A DNA stretch of 64,000 nt from Flavobacterium sp. 102 (GTDB lineage Bacteria; Bacteroidota; Bacteroidia; Flavobacteriales; Flavobacteriaceae). Below are positions 26,375 through 32,934 of the stretch, one piece after another (the stretch's first letter is position 1; each line of letters starts with the position of its first letter). The DNA lies in the NCBI RefSeq assembly GCF_003634615.1, contig NZ_RBKX01000001.1, positions 186,001 through 250,000 of the forward strand, in the 5' to 3' direction. The notes beneath the pieces are model-generated. The model had not been told where the DNA came from and ran no database searches. It worked only from the letters and a program-made list of their open reading frames with translations. The position numbers and the translations under genes are program-made.

Positions 26375-26563
26375 TTACATCGTTTTACCACCTCCCATTG
26401 CCGGTGGCGGTGGTGGTGGCGGTGGTGGTGTTGGAATACCATGTTGACCTCCGGTATCATCGGCTGTTTGGTTTTGAGTTGGTACCTGCATTTCATCAGC
26501 AGTACAAGATGTCATCGCGATTGACGACAAGATAAAAAACGAAAATAAAAGTATTTTTTTCAT
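26375..26563 (-). CDS. Tiny proline-rich lipoprotein
   Basis: The 62-residue product has a lipoprotein signal ending in AMTSC and a mature part of about 42 residues rich in Gln, Thr, Gly and a run of nine prolines, ending PAMGGGKTM. It is probably exported to the periplasm or outer membrane. Function is unknown. It is transcribed with or just ahead of the sensor kinase gene, and its long upstream region contains a strong inverted repeat. Confidence 0.72.
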   Translation of the reverse strand: MKKILLFSFFILSSIAMTSCTADEMQVPTQNQTADDTGGQHGIPTPPPPPPPPPAMGGGKTM

Positions 26564-26900
26564 GATTTTGACATTTTAAAATTGGACATAGTTGTGGCTA
26601 TTCGGGTACTGCCCGAAGCCCTTGCAAAGGCTAAAACCGATGCGGATTTTTAAGTATTTGAAATACCTTTTTGGGAAGTGAAGTGCGCTGTTACAGAACC
26701 GTTTGATTATACTTCCCGAATAAAAATTCAGTCCTGCTAAGCGTCACTTTTTAAGAAGTAGTTTTGTACATTTGTTCTTATCGCGAAATAGAACAAGAAC
26801 TAATTCTGAAGCAAAGGAATGTGGTTTTTGTATGAGTGTTTATAGGGAATTCCGGTATTTCCGATGTTTCCTGACTTTTCCTAAAAAATCCTGAACCAAT
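26564..26900. other. Divergent intergenic region with hairpin and promoter box
   Basis: The region separates the leftward lipoprotein/sensor genes from a rightward gene. An imperfect inverted repeat, GGCTATTCGGG (26596-26606) with CCCGAAGCC (26612-26620), would form a GC-rich hairpin in the leader of the lipoprotein mRNA. TACATTTG at 26767-26774 fits the -7 box of the rightward gene, with no clear TTG before it. I find no coding frame. Confidence 0.5.
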
Positions 26901-27743
26901 ATGAAACAAGATGACTTTGAAGCTTATAAAAAGGCTATAAAACAGCATTATGAGAAAGAAAAAAAAGGCAATTACTCGAGTTTTTTATTGCAACCGAGTA
27001 GAGCCAATTTGAGAAAGTTATGTGTAGAACGTTTGAAAGAGAATGCAGCTTATGATGACCCAAACACTTTTAAAATATTCATGGGATTTGAATTCAAACC
27101 TGAAAACATGAATAAGCTTAAAAATGAAACAGATCGTTTCAGAGCTATTGAGAATTTTTTAAAAGGAAGTACAGACAGTAATGATCTTGAAACCATAAAT
27201 CTGACTGCAATTTTAGTTGATTTTTCACCAAGACCTTTTTTGAAGTTTGTAAGATCCAATAACGGCGAAAAAAATGCCACAACAGATATTGTAGTAGAAA
27301 AGGATGAAGCTAAGACAGGAATAACTTCGGCTTTACCTCTGGGAAAAGAGCCAAGAAAAAAAAAGAAACTGATTTTAGGTCTACTTGGTTTTACAGCTCT
27401 TTTTTCTATAGGTTATACTGCAAAAGATTTGGTGCTGCCTGAAAAGGAATGTATGCAATGGCAAGACGATCATTATGTGGAGTTAGCATGTGAAAGTCAG
27501 ATATTGGGAATAAGAAAGTTTAATGAGCCAATACCCTATAATGAAATTGAATTTAACCGCAGAAAGTTAAAGGTCTGTGATACCACAACTTTTTTTAAAA
27601 ATGGAAAAGCTATTATCTGGTACAGCAAAGAAAATAATGTAGTTGCGTTTTACAATATGGACGGTATTGATCCTATTAATGGAAAAGAACTAAAACGGAT
27701 AACCCAACATATGATTCATAATCATGTTGACCCTTGTAGATGA
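26901..27743 (+). CDS. Single-pass membrane protein of unknown function
   Basis: The 280-residue protein has a basic cytoplasmic N-terminal part (1-150) with a helical region (DDFEAYKKAIKQHYEKEKKG, then PSRANLRKLCVERLKE), an RKKKK stop-transfer-like stretch, one membrane segment (about 157-172) and an extracytoplasmic C-terminal domain with four cysteines. Hypothetical proteins of this type occur in Flavobacterium, but I know no function. Its stop codon overlaps (ATGA) the start of a decayed copy of the tiny gene repeated downstream, so it may have belonged to that locus. Confidence 0.75.
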   Translation: MKQDDFEAYKKAIKQHYEKEKKGNYSSFLLQPSRANLRKLCVERLKENAAYDDPNTFKIFMGFEFKPENMNKLKNETDRFRAIENFLKGSTDSNDLETINLTAILVDFSPRPFLKFVRSNNGEKNATTDIVVEKDEAKTGITSALPLGKEPRKKKKLILGLLGFTALFSIGYTAKDLVLPEKECMQWQDDHYVELACESQILGIRKFNEPIPYNEIEFNRRKLKVCDTTTFFKNGKAIIWYSKENNVVAFYNMDGIDPINGKELKRITQHMIHNHVDPCR

Positions 27744-27921
27744 GAACTGAAGAAGTATATAACATTGTCATCCATCTTCATGAAAATGAATCAAAATAAC
27801 TTCATACTTAACTCAAAAGAAGTTATGCAAGAAAGACATTAAAAAAATAATCATGAATGTATTAATTTATAAATTTTATTAAAATCTCTTTCTTAAACTT
27901 ATATCAGTCTTGTAATAATAT
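27740..27921 (+). pseudogene. Decayed first copy of the tiny MRAEEVYN gene
   Basis: ATG 27740 begins MRTEEVYNIVIHLHENESK and then meets a stop at codon 20. Downstream to about 27921 the sequence still aligns with the intact copies (TTATGCAAGAAAG; ATATCAGTCTTGTAATAAT), but with indels. Its start overlaps the stop of the upstream gene as ATGA. Confidence 0.7.
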
Positions 27922-27949
27922 AACCGTAAATCACTTTGCGGCATTAATT

Positions 27950-28226
27950 CAACGCACTTACATCAATAAAACCATCCTTTTACAACCTACTCAACGCTAA
28001 CAACGTTCTATCAACGTAAATTCCACGGTAGCGTTGAAACTTTTGCAACGGTAAATCAACGGTGACCGCAATAACCATTCAACGCTAAGTAAACGTTACC
28101 ATAAAAGCCATGTAACGGTAAAACAACGCTATTGCAATGAGCGTTGCAAAATCCTCACGAATCCTCCGAAATGCTCACGAATGCGATGAAAAGCGATGAA
28201 ATGCTCACGAAAGCGGTGGAATCCTA
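27950..28226 (+). repeat. Helically phased arrays i and ii, first unit
   Basis: From 27950 to 28147 about a dozen CAACGSTAA-like words recur every 9-12 bp, some inverted (GCGTTG). From 28151 to 28226 nearly eight decamers follow in exact 10-bp phase, for example ATCCTCACGA, ATCCTCCGAA and ATGCTCACGA. The period is close to one DNA helical turn. No frame is open through it. Confidence 0.85.
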
Positions 28227-28248
28227 TTTTTTATTTTTTGCTCTCTTC

Positions 28249-28256
28249 TACATTTG
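28249..28256 (+). promoter_or_regulatory. -7 box for the second-unit tiny gene
   Basis: TACATTTG fits TAnnTTTG and lies between array ii and array iii, about 148 bp upstream of the tiny gene. The other complete unit has the same octamer at 28938-28945. Array iii would therefore lie in the mRNA leader. Confidence 0.6.
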
Positions 28257-28280
28257 AATCAACTTTAATGAACTTGTTCA

Positions 28281-28355
28281 GCTCGAAGCAAACCTGAACA
28301 AATGAAGTTAAATACAATTAAATACAAGTAAACCCAAGCAAATCCAAGCAAACCG
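28281..28355 (+). repeat. Array iii (leader), first unit
   Basis: Seven decamers in exact 10-bp phase share the form AAYnCAAGYA, for example AATACAAGTA, AACCCAAGCA and AATCCAAGCA. The array lies in the predicted leader RNA of the tiny gene and would be A-rich and poorly structured. Confidence 0.8.
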
Positions 28356-28403
28356 GAATTGATAAAATCGAATTTATAACATTTGTCAATCAAATGATTA
28401 TAA

Positions 28404-28607
28404 ATGAGAGCAGAAGAAGTATATAACATCGCCATCCATCTTCCCGAAAAGGAATTGGAGCGACTGTATACTTTACTCGAAAAGAGGGTTTGCAAGAAAC
28501 CAACTAAATCTTGCAAGACCACTAAAAAAAAATTGATAACAGATCAAGAAGCTAGATTGTATATATTGAAAACTGTTTTCAAAATTGATATTTCAGTCTT
28601 GCAATAA
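28404..28607 (+). CDS. Tiny basic protein, tandem copy 2
   Basis: The 67-residue protein (MRAEEVYNIAIHLPEKELER...) has a predicted helical N-terminal half and a very basic middle (KRVCKKPTKSCKTTKKK) with two cysteines, then ITDQEARLYILKTVF. It resembles small hypothetical proteins of Flavobacterium that begin with an EEVYNIA-like helix and end in a DEEARxYIL-like helix; function is unknown. The high identity to copy 3 together with different third positions supports real coding. It is preceded by phased repeat arrays. Confidence 0.75.
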   Translation: MRAEEVYNIAIHLPEKELERLYTLLEKRVCKKPTKSCKTTKKKLITDQEARLYILKTVFKIDISVLQ

Positions 28608-28691
28608 TAAAATGTGAATATAACCGCAGCATTCTTACAACGTTAAATAAGTACAATTGCAATCAATAAATCATTTTATTTAGATCCACTT

Positions 28692-28916
28692 CAACGCTAA
28701 CAACGCACCTTCAACGTAAACTTAACGGTACTGTTGCATTCTCATGCAATGTTAATTCAACGAATCGAGCAACGCTATATCAACGACCAGTTGAAAACGG
28801 TACAACGCTAATGCAACGCTCGTTATATTAGCATTGCAAAAGCTTCGAAATCCTCCTAAATCCTCCGAAAAGCTATGAAATGTGTCGGAATGCGGTGAAA
28901 AGCGATGAAATCCTAT
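28692..28916 (+). repeat. Helically phased arrays i and ii, second unit
   Basis: CAACG words recur every 9-12 bp from 28692 to about 28837. They are followed from 28841 to 28916 by nearly eight decamers ending GAAA in exact 10-bp phase (AGCTTCGAAA, TCCTCCTAAA, TCCTCCGAAA, AGCTATGAAA). The word content differs from the first unit but period, order and length are kept. Confidence 0.85.
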
Positions 28917-28937
28917 TTCTTATATTTTCCACTGTTC

Positions 28938-28945
28938 TACATTTG
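28938..28945 (+). promoter_or_regulatory. -7 box for the third-unit tiny gene
   Basis: TACATTTG is identical to the box in the preceding unit and lies at the same place between array ii and array iii, about 136 bp before the tiny gene. Confidence 0.6.
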
Positions 28946-28960
28946 ACTTAAGTTTTAAAA

Positions 28961-29033
28961 TGCAAACAAATCCCATCAAACGAAGTTAAATGGCACAAAA
29001 CACAATCAAACGCCATCAAACCCAATCAAATGG
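28961..29033 (+). repeat. Array iii (leader), second unit
   Basis: Seven decamers in exact 10-bp phase end in CAAA or TAAA (TCCCATCAAA, CACAATCAAA, CGCCATCAAA, CCCAATCAAA). They lie between the promoter box and the tiny gene copy 3, in the same position as in the previous unit. Confidence 0.8.
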
Positions 29034-29080
29034 AAATTGACAAAATACATTTTATACCATTTGTTGGTCAAAAAATTATA

Positions 29081-29272
29081 ATGAGAGCAGAAGAAGTATA
29101 TAACATCGCCATCCATCTTCCTGAAAAAGAATTGGAACGATTATATACTTTACTCGAAAAGAGAGTTTGCAAGAGACCAATTAAGTCTTGCAAGACCATT
29201 AGAAAGAAATTGATCACCGATGAGGAAGCTAGGAAATATATATTAAAAACTGTTTTTAAGATTGGTGTTTAG
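29081..29272 (+). CDS. Tiny basic protein, tandem copy 3
   Basis: The 63-residue protein is nearly identical to copy 2 over its first 31 residues (MRAEEVYNIAIHLPEKELER region) and keeps the basic KSCKT and IRKKLITDEEARKYIL parts, ending KIGV. An in-frame ATG at 29030 would add 17 residues, but copy 2 lacks that extension, so ATG 29081 is preferred. About 60 bp downstream is the end of an IS1-family element, which has displaced the next array. Confidence 0.75.
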   Translation: MRAEEVYNIAIHLPEKELERLYTLLEKRVCKRPIKSCKTIRKKLITDEEARKYILKTVFKIGV

Positions 29273-29333
29273 GTTTTGCAAAAGTATAATGGTTAATTGC
29301 AAGTATGAAAACCAATAAATCTCATTTTGATAA

Positions 29334-30029
29334 TCAACTCCAAAAGTAAATTTTCAAAATACAGAGTAGAATACTAAAACTTCGTGAGAAGCAAATTGTC
29401 TTTCTGTTCAACCTTTTTAAGTGTGTTCTTAAAGAGAGATTATTTCTTTCAATGCGGTTAGTTCCAAATCTTTTTACCTTGTGAATCTTTGAATCAATAA
29501 TTGATTTATATTGTCTTAAGCCATCCGTATAAATCGCTTTAGGTCTTGATAGCAAAAGTAAATCAATGACATTTTTCAATGTGCGTTTGGTTCTTTTTCC
29601 TATTGAAAAACTGACAACTCTTTTTGTTTTTCGTTCTAGCGCATAAACAATCCAAACCAAATTATCCTTTCTCGTTATAAAACTTCTCATTTCATCTACT
29701 TCATATGTTTTATCACTTGTAATTATTGGGTTTGAAATTCGCCTTGCAATGGCAACAATTCGTTTCAAAAGTGTTGTTGTTGATATTTGCAATATTCTTG
29801 CTGTGCTTCTAATTCCTAATCCTTCTTTTATGAATTTAATAATAGTCTCATCTTTAACTTGATAAGAATTATAACAATAAAAATCAATACTTCGTTTGCC
29901 ACAGCTTTTGCAAACGTATTGCTGCTTTTGGTTTTTAGCAAAGCCATTTTTAATGATACTTTTTGATTTACAATTAGGACAAATTCCTGCATCACTAATT
30001 CTGAAACAAGAGGTGTCATTTTTAATCAT
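29334..30029 (-). CDS. IS1-family transposase
   Basis: The 231-residue protein has an N-terminal zinc-ribbon (CPNC...CKSC), an HTH region (GLGIRSTARILQISTTTLLK) and the IS1-type DDE catalytic core: Asp in YEVDEMRSF, Asp in IYTDGLRQY and Glu in RIERNNLSLR. It is in one frame with no frameshift, as in many bacteroidotal IS1-like elements, and appears intact. It is inserted between the tiny-gene tandem and the zeta-type module. Confidence 0.92.
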   Translation of the reverse strand: MIKNDTSCFRISDAGICPNCKSKSIIKNGFAKNQKQQYVCKSCGKRSIDFYCYNSYQVKDETIIKFIKEGLGIRSTARILQISTTTLLKRIVAIARRISNPIITSDKTYEVDEMRSFITRKDNLVWIVYALERKTKRVVSFSIGKRTKRTLKNVIDLLLLSRPKAIYTDGLRQYKSIIDSKIHKVKRFGTNRIERNNLSLRTHLKRLNRKTICFSRSFSILLCILKIYFWS

Positions 30030-30058
30030 TTTATTCGTTTTAAGACATTTTCAAATGT

Positions 30059-30086
30059 AAAAAGGAGTGCAATAGTGCACTCCTTT
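30059..30086. terminator. Perfect 12-bp hairpin in the transposase leader
   Basis: Arms AAAAGGAGTGCA (30059-30070) and TGCACTCCTTTT (30075-30086) enclose ATAG. The hairpin lies 30 bp upstream of the transposase start, inside the IS. Such hairpins commonly stop outside transcription from activating transposase; its T-rich flank could also terminate. Confidence 0.6.
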
Positions 30087-30261
30087 TCGGGATTAATTTT
30101 TGTATGTATTTTGATTTACAAATTGTTAAGCGATGGATAATGGTTCATCACTAACTTTGGAACATTACCGTTTCTCCAAAAGTTTAGTGATTCTTAAAGC
30201 AATTTTAAAAATTTATTTTTGGGGCTAATTTTTTTAACTGAAAGAATGCTATCTCTAAAAA

Positions 30262-30289
30262 TAAAAAAGCTCCCAAATTGAGAGCTATT
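30262..30289 (-). terminator. Terminator of the zeta-toxin operon
   Basis: On the minus strand a 7-bp stem AGCTCTC/GGGAGCT (one G-T pair) with an AATTT loop is followed by TTTTTT. It lies about 20 bp beyond the stop of the small downstream gene. Confidence 0.8.
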
Positions 30290-30307
30290 AATTTATATTA
30301 AAAAAAA

Positions 30308-30454
30308 TCATGGTTTAATTCTAACAATTTTATCGTCTTTTAAAATAACTAAATCACTATTCATCTTCTTTTTGAATTCGATTAACTTTTCGTAAACCTT
30401 ATCCATTCCCTCCAAAATTTTAATCTGAGTTGGTGTTCTTTTATAAGTTTTCAT
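30308..30454 (-). CDS. 48-residue partner of the zeta-type toxin (antitoxin candidate)
   Basis: ATG 30454 to TGA 30308 encodes a 48-residue basic protein, MKTYKRTPTQIKILEGMDKV followed by a helical EKLIEFKKKMNSD part and a strand-like LVILKDDKIVRIKP end. It overlaps the last 14 bp of the toxin gene and precedes the terminator, so the two form one operon. Overlap with a zeta-like kinase suggests an antitoxin, although partners of classic zeta toxins (epsilon) are usually upstream and larger. Confidence 0.65.
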   Translation of the reverse strand: MKTYKRTPTQIKILEGMDKVYEKLIEFKKKMNSDLVILKDDKIVRIKP

Positions 30455-31025
30455 AGTAATATTTTTTTAGTTTATCGAATTTAACATTTTCAATAACATC
30501 TATTTCTGTTTCAAAGGTTTTCTCTGCTATTAGTACAGGCTTTCCCTCTGAGTTGTCAAAAATCATAGCCTCGTTAACTAATGGCAAATATATATCAAAT
30601 AAATTTATTATACCATTTCGGTATCTTCGCTTTATCACCTCTGTTGGAATATTATGACCGCCTTCTTGAACTCTTGTTTTGACCCTTTCGATAGCCAATT
30701 CAACATTTTGCAACCAAAAGAAAAGAAGCGTAACAGTATAGCCTTGTTTTTGCGCCTTAATTACCTTTGACTTATAACTCTTTGTTGCCAAAGTTGTTTC
30801 AAAAGCAAAGTTTTGATTAAGCTCAAAAAGCTCATTGATTCTATGAAGCATTATTCTTCCTGCTTCAAATGAAACCTTCTCAGGTTGAAATGGAGACAAC
30901 CCTTTTGCAATCTCATCTGCGTTGACAAACTCTTTGCAGTCTAATATTTCTGGTAAAATAGTAAAAGAAGCTGTGGTTTTTCCTGCTCCATTGCAGCCTG
31001 CAATTATGTATAGGTTTTTATTCAT
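30441..31025 (-). CDS. Zeta-toxin family P-loop kinase
   Basis: The protein (about 194 residues from ATG 31025; an ATG 8 codons earlier is less likely) has Walker A GCNGAGKTT, an EFVNADEIAKGLSPF region, FAFETTLA and the Arg-rich IKRRYRNGIINL lid, all typical of zeta-like toxins of the AAA_33/zeta group. Zeta toxins phosphorylate UDP-N-acetylglucosamine or related sugars; this short form's substrate is unknown. It stabilises mobile DNA in many hosts and is here close to the island's right end. Confidence 0.85.
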   Translation of the reverse strand: MNKNLYIIAGCNGAGKTTASFTILPEILDCKEFVNADEIAKGLSPFQPEKVSFEAGRIMLHRINELFELNQNFAFETTLATKSYKSKVIKAQKQGYTVTLLFFWLQNVELAIERVKTRVQEGGHNIPTEVIKRRYRNGIINLFDIYLPLVNEAMIFDNSEGKPVLIAEKTFETEIDVIENVKFDKLKKYYYENL

Positions 31026-31114
31026 TACAACAAATATAAGCAAATTCAATTTTTATAAGTAATCCCGTTTTACAATTCGAAATAATACAAAAATAGAAAT
31101 CAAAATAAAAATGC

Positions 31115-31174
31115 TATCTTTGCAACTGAAACAGGAATAATTTTATTAATCTGATTGCATACTAAATTGCATAC
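31115..31174 (+). promoter_or_regulatory. Outward promoter box and ATTGCATAC direct repeats near attR
   Basis: TATCTTTG (31115-31122) is a good -7 box pointing across attR, and its context TTTGCAACTGAAACA resembles that of the tRNA-fMet promoter. Two copies of ATTGCATAC (31154-31162 and 31166-31174, 12 bp apart) follow. Paired repeats near an att end are candidates for integrase arm or excisionase sites. Confidence 0.5.
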
Positions 31175-31245
31175 GTTTTAATGAACTTACTCTTCGGATG
31201 AGCGGAAAATGGTTGTTTTTGAGGGGTTTTTGATTGTGAAATCAA

Positions 31246-31294
31246 CTCATAACCCGAAGGTCACAGGTTCGAGTCCTGTTCCCGCTACGAAGAG
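31246..31294 (+). repeat. attR: 49-bp copy of the tRNA-fMet 3' region
   Basis: The 49 bp are identical to 3278-3326. It covers the anticodon loop, T arm, acceptor 3' strand and 7 bp beyond, without the tRNA 5' half, so it is not a second tRNA gene. It marks the right end of the island. Confidence 0.93.
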
Positions 31295-31328
31295 AAGCCA
31301 TTCTGAAAAGAGTGGCTTTCTTTTTTTA
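31295..31328 (+). terminator. Original chromosomal terminator of tRNA-fMet, displaced
   Basis: Directly after attR are 10-bp arms (31295-31304 and 31309-31318, one T-G pair) with a GAAA loop, followed by a T-rich tract. In the uninterrupted chromosome this would sit 7 bp after the tRNA. Confidence 0.8.
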
Positions 31329-31342
31329 TCAAAAGTATTCTT

Positions 31343-31795
31343 ATGAACATGAAAAAAATTGTCGAGTACAGAGCGTTACTTGGTGTTACAAAGACAGCAA
31401 CTCTTAAAGAGTTAAAGACCATTTACAGAAACAGCATGAAAGATTCACATCCGGATGCTATTACAGATGATGCTGAACGTCTGGCAGCAGAAGAAAAAAG
31501 TAAAGAAATCATTGCGGCTTATCATTTCTTGGTAAGTATAGCCCCTGAAACTTTGGAAAAAGACAAAGCTGAGTATACACGAATCACTACAAGCACTAAC
31601 ATTGCTGATTTTTATTATGAAAATAGTGTTTTGTATATTACTTTCTTAGACGGCAATTCTTTTGAATACTTTGGTGTTCTTAGACCTATTTACATTAAAA
31701 TGGTAAACGCTGAATCACCAAGTCGTTTTGCCCGAAGACATATTTATAATGAATTCATTTACCGAAGCACTTCCAAACTAGTAGCTGCGGAATAA
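31343..31795 (+). CDS. J-domain-like / KTSC domain protein
   Basis: The 150-residue protein combines a short DnaJ-like segment (YRALLGVTKTATLKELKTIY, then SHPDAI with the HPD motif) and a C-terminal KTSC domain (YENSVLYITFLDGNSFEYFG...SPSRFARRHIYNEFIYR). The KTSC domain is found at the end of some lysyl-tRNA synthetases and in phage and bacterial small proteins. Its role is unknown, but the HPD motif suggests an Hsp70 contact. It is the first gene outside the island and ends before a strong terminator. Confidence 0.8.
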   Translation: MNMKKIVEYRALLGVTKTATLKELKTIYRNSMKDSHPDAITDDAERLAAEEKSKEIIAAYHFLVSIAPETLEKDKAEYTRITTSTNIADFYYENSVLYITFLDGNSFEYFGVLRPIYIKMVNAESPSRFARRHIYNEFIYRSTSKLVAAE

Positions 31796-31801
31796 ATCAT
31801 A

Positions 31802-31836
31802 AAAAAAGGTCTCAAACAATAAGTTGAGACCTTTTT
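31802..31836. terminator. Bidirectional terminator
   Basis: Arms AAAGGTCTCAA (31805-31815) and TTGAGACCTTT (31824-31834) are flanked by an A run and a T run, so it can serve both the KTSC gene and the convergent LRR gene. Confidence 0.85.
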
Positions 31837-31863
31837 CTTCTTAATAAACCAACACAAAACATC

Positions 31864-32718
31864 TTATTCATCTGCAGCAAATGCTGAGTTTTTATCTATA
31901 CTCACTTTTAAAGTAGTAGCAACACCTTGCTCATTGACCATCGTCATATTTAAAGTATCCAGTTTAGCTAAATTTCTTGAAACAAAACCGTTGAACATAT
32001 TGTAAGAAATATTCATCTCTTTCAAGTTGTGTAGTTTTTCTAAATCGAAAGGTACTTGTCCGTCCATTTTGTTTTCAAATAAACTTAAGGTTTCTAAAGA
32101 AGAAAGGTTTGATACTTCTTTCTCTAATTTCCCAGTCAATTTATTACTGTTTAGTAACAACACTTTTAAAGATTTCAACTGGTAATAAGAAGTTGGAATC
32201 GCACCTTCGATTTCATTATTAAATAAAGAAAGCGTTTCAAGATTTGTTAAAGTTCCAATATTTACCGGCAAAACACCTGTCAGTCTGTTCATATGCATTT
32301 CGATTGATTTCAATTGAGAAGCATTACCTAATGTTTCCGGCAAAGCACCTGTTACTTTATTGAAAGCAACATTCAATTTAGTCAAACTTTTTAAATTACC
32401 TATAGATTCAGGTAAAACACCAGAAATATCATTTCTGAACAAATTTAAAACTTCTAGGGAAGTCAAATCACCTATTTCTGTTGGCAACTCTCCTACAAGG
32501 TTATTGTTCATTAATTTTATCCCTATAACTTTATCGTTTTTGATTTCAACACCGTACCAAGTTGTGGTTGGTGATTTTAAATCCCATTTGTTGGTCCATT
32601 GTGAACCTTTGGTCGCTTTGTATAATTTGATCAAAGCATTTTTTTCTGTTGAAGATATTTCGGCGAATACTGAGGTTGAAACCAAAAGCACAGCTAAACA
32701 AGTAAAAATAGATTTCAT
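31864..32718 (-). CDS. Secreted leucine-rich-repeat protein
   Basis: The protein of about 284 residues starts at ATG 32718 with a signal peptide (MKSIFTCLAVLLVSTSVFA), then a cap region with W residues (GSQWTNKWDLKSPTTTWYGV) and about seven LRRs of the plant-like type (LxGxLPxxIGxLxxLxxLxL). No C-terminal T9SS sorting domain is visible. It probably acts outside the inner membrane as a binding scaffold. A longer open frame from 32778 lacks a signal. Confidence 0.88.
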   Translation of the reverse strand: MKSIFTCLAVLLVSTSVFAEISSTEKNALIKLYKATKGSQWTNKWDLKSPTTTWYGVEIKNDKVIGIKLMNNNLVGELPTEIGDLTSLEVLNLFRNDISGVLPESIGNLKSLTKLNVAFNKVTGALPETLGNASQLKSIEMHMNRLTGVLPVNIGTLTNLETLSLFNNEIEGAIPTSYYQLKSLKVLLLNSNKLTGKLEKEVSNLSSLETLSLFENKMDGQVPFDLEKLHNLKEMNISYNMFNGFVSRNLAKLDTLNMTMVNEQGVATTLKVSIDKNSAFAADE

Positions 32719-32934
32719 ATCACTTAGATTTGAGGTTAATGACGACGTAAAACTATAAGAACTGTCGTTTAAAAACAAATATAATCGATGAAATGCACTT
32801 TATGTTTTAATTTTAATATACTTATCTTACAAATACTATTGAAATTTAACAATCCATCACAATTCCTTACAGAGGAAATGAGATTAAAAAATATTTTATA
32901 CATTTGAAACACTAACCAATTAAAAACTAACATT

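Larger units (their letters stand above)
27740..29272 (+). repeat. Tandem locus: three ~670-bp units of tiny gene plus repeat arrays
   Basis: Unit starts are 27740 (decayed), 28404 and 29081, spaced 664 and 677 bp. Each complete unit consists of a 63-67-codon gene, then an array of CAACG words, an array of 10-bp units ending GAAA, a TACATTTG promoter box and a second 10-bp array with CAAA words. The third unit has lost its downstream part at an IS1-family insertion. Genes are more conserved than the arrays, but the array layout is kept. Confidence 0.85.
29329..30169 (-). mobile_element. IS1-family insertion sequence
   Basis: The right end (minus strand from 30169) starts GGTAATGTTCCAAAG, typical of IS1-family ends, and the left end near 29329 (GATAATCAACTCCAAAAG) is an imperfect match that contains the transposase stop codon. 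The left boundary may be off by a few bases. I do not see a clear target duplication. A perfect hairpin precedes the transposase gene. Confidence 0.7.
3278..31294. mobile_element. 28 kb genomic island integrated in tRNA-fMet
   Basis: The island is bounded by 49-bp identical repeats and starts with a tyrosine recombinase reading inward from the tRNA. It keeps the tRNA functional by restoring its 3' half. Cargo includes a TerY-P-like operon, a T9SS adhesin, a two-component system, an IS1-family insertion, a zeta-type toxin and repeat-rich tiny-gene units. I see no relaxase, coupling protein or type IV secretion genes, so it is probably not self-conjugative and may be mobilised in trans or be immobile. 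Confidence 0.88.

Noticed and set aside
27950..29033. CRISPR array
   Set aside because: The repeats are 10-11 bp degenerate words without conserved 25-40-bp repeats or unique spacers, and no cas genes are present.
3376..31294. Integrative conjugative element
   Set aside because: No relaxase, coupling protein or Tra/type IV secretion genes were found among the island genes.
31246..31319. Second initiator tRNA gene
   Set aside because: Only the anticodon loop and 3' half are present; the 5' acceptor strand and D arm are missing, so it is an attachment-site copy.
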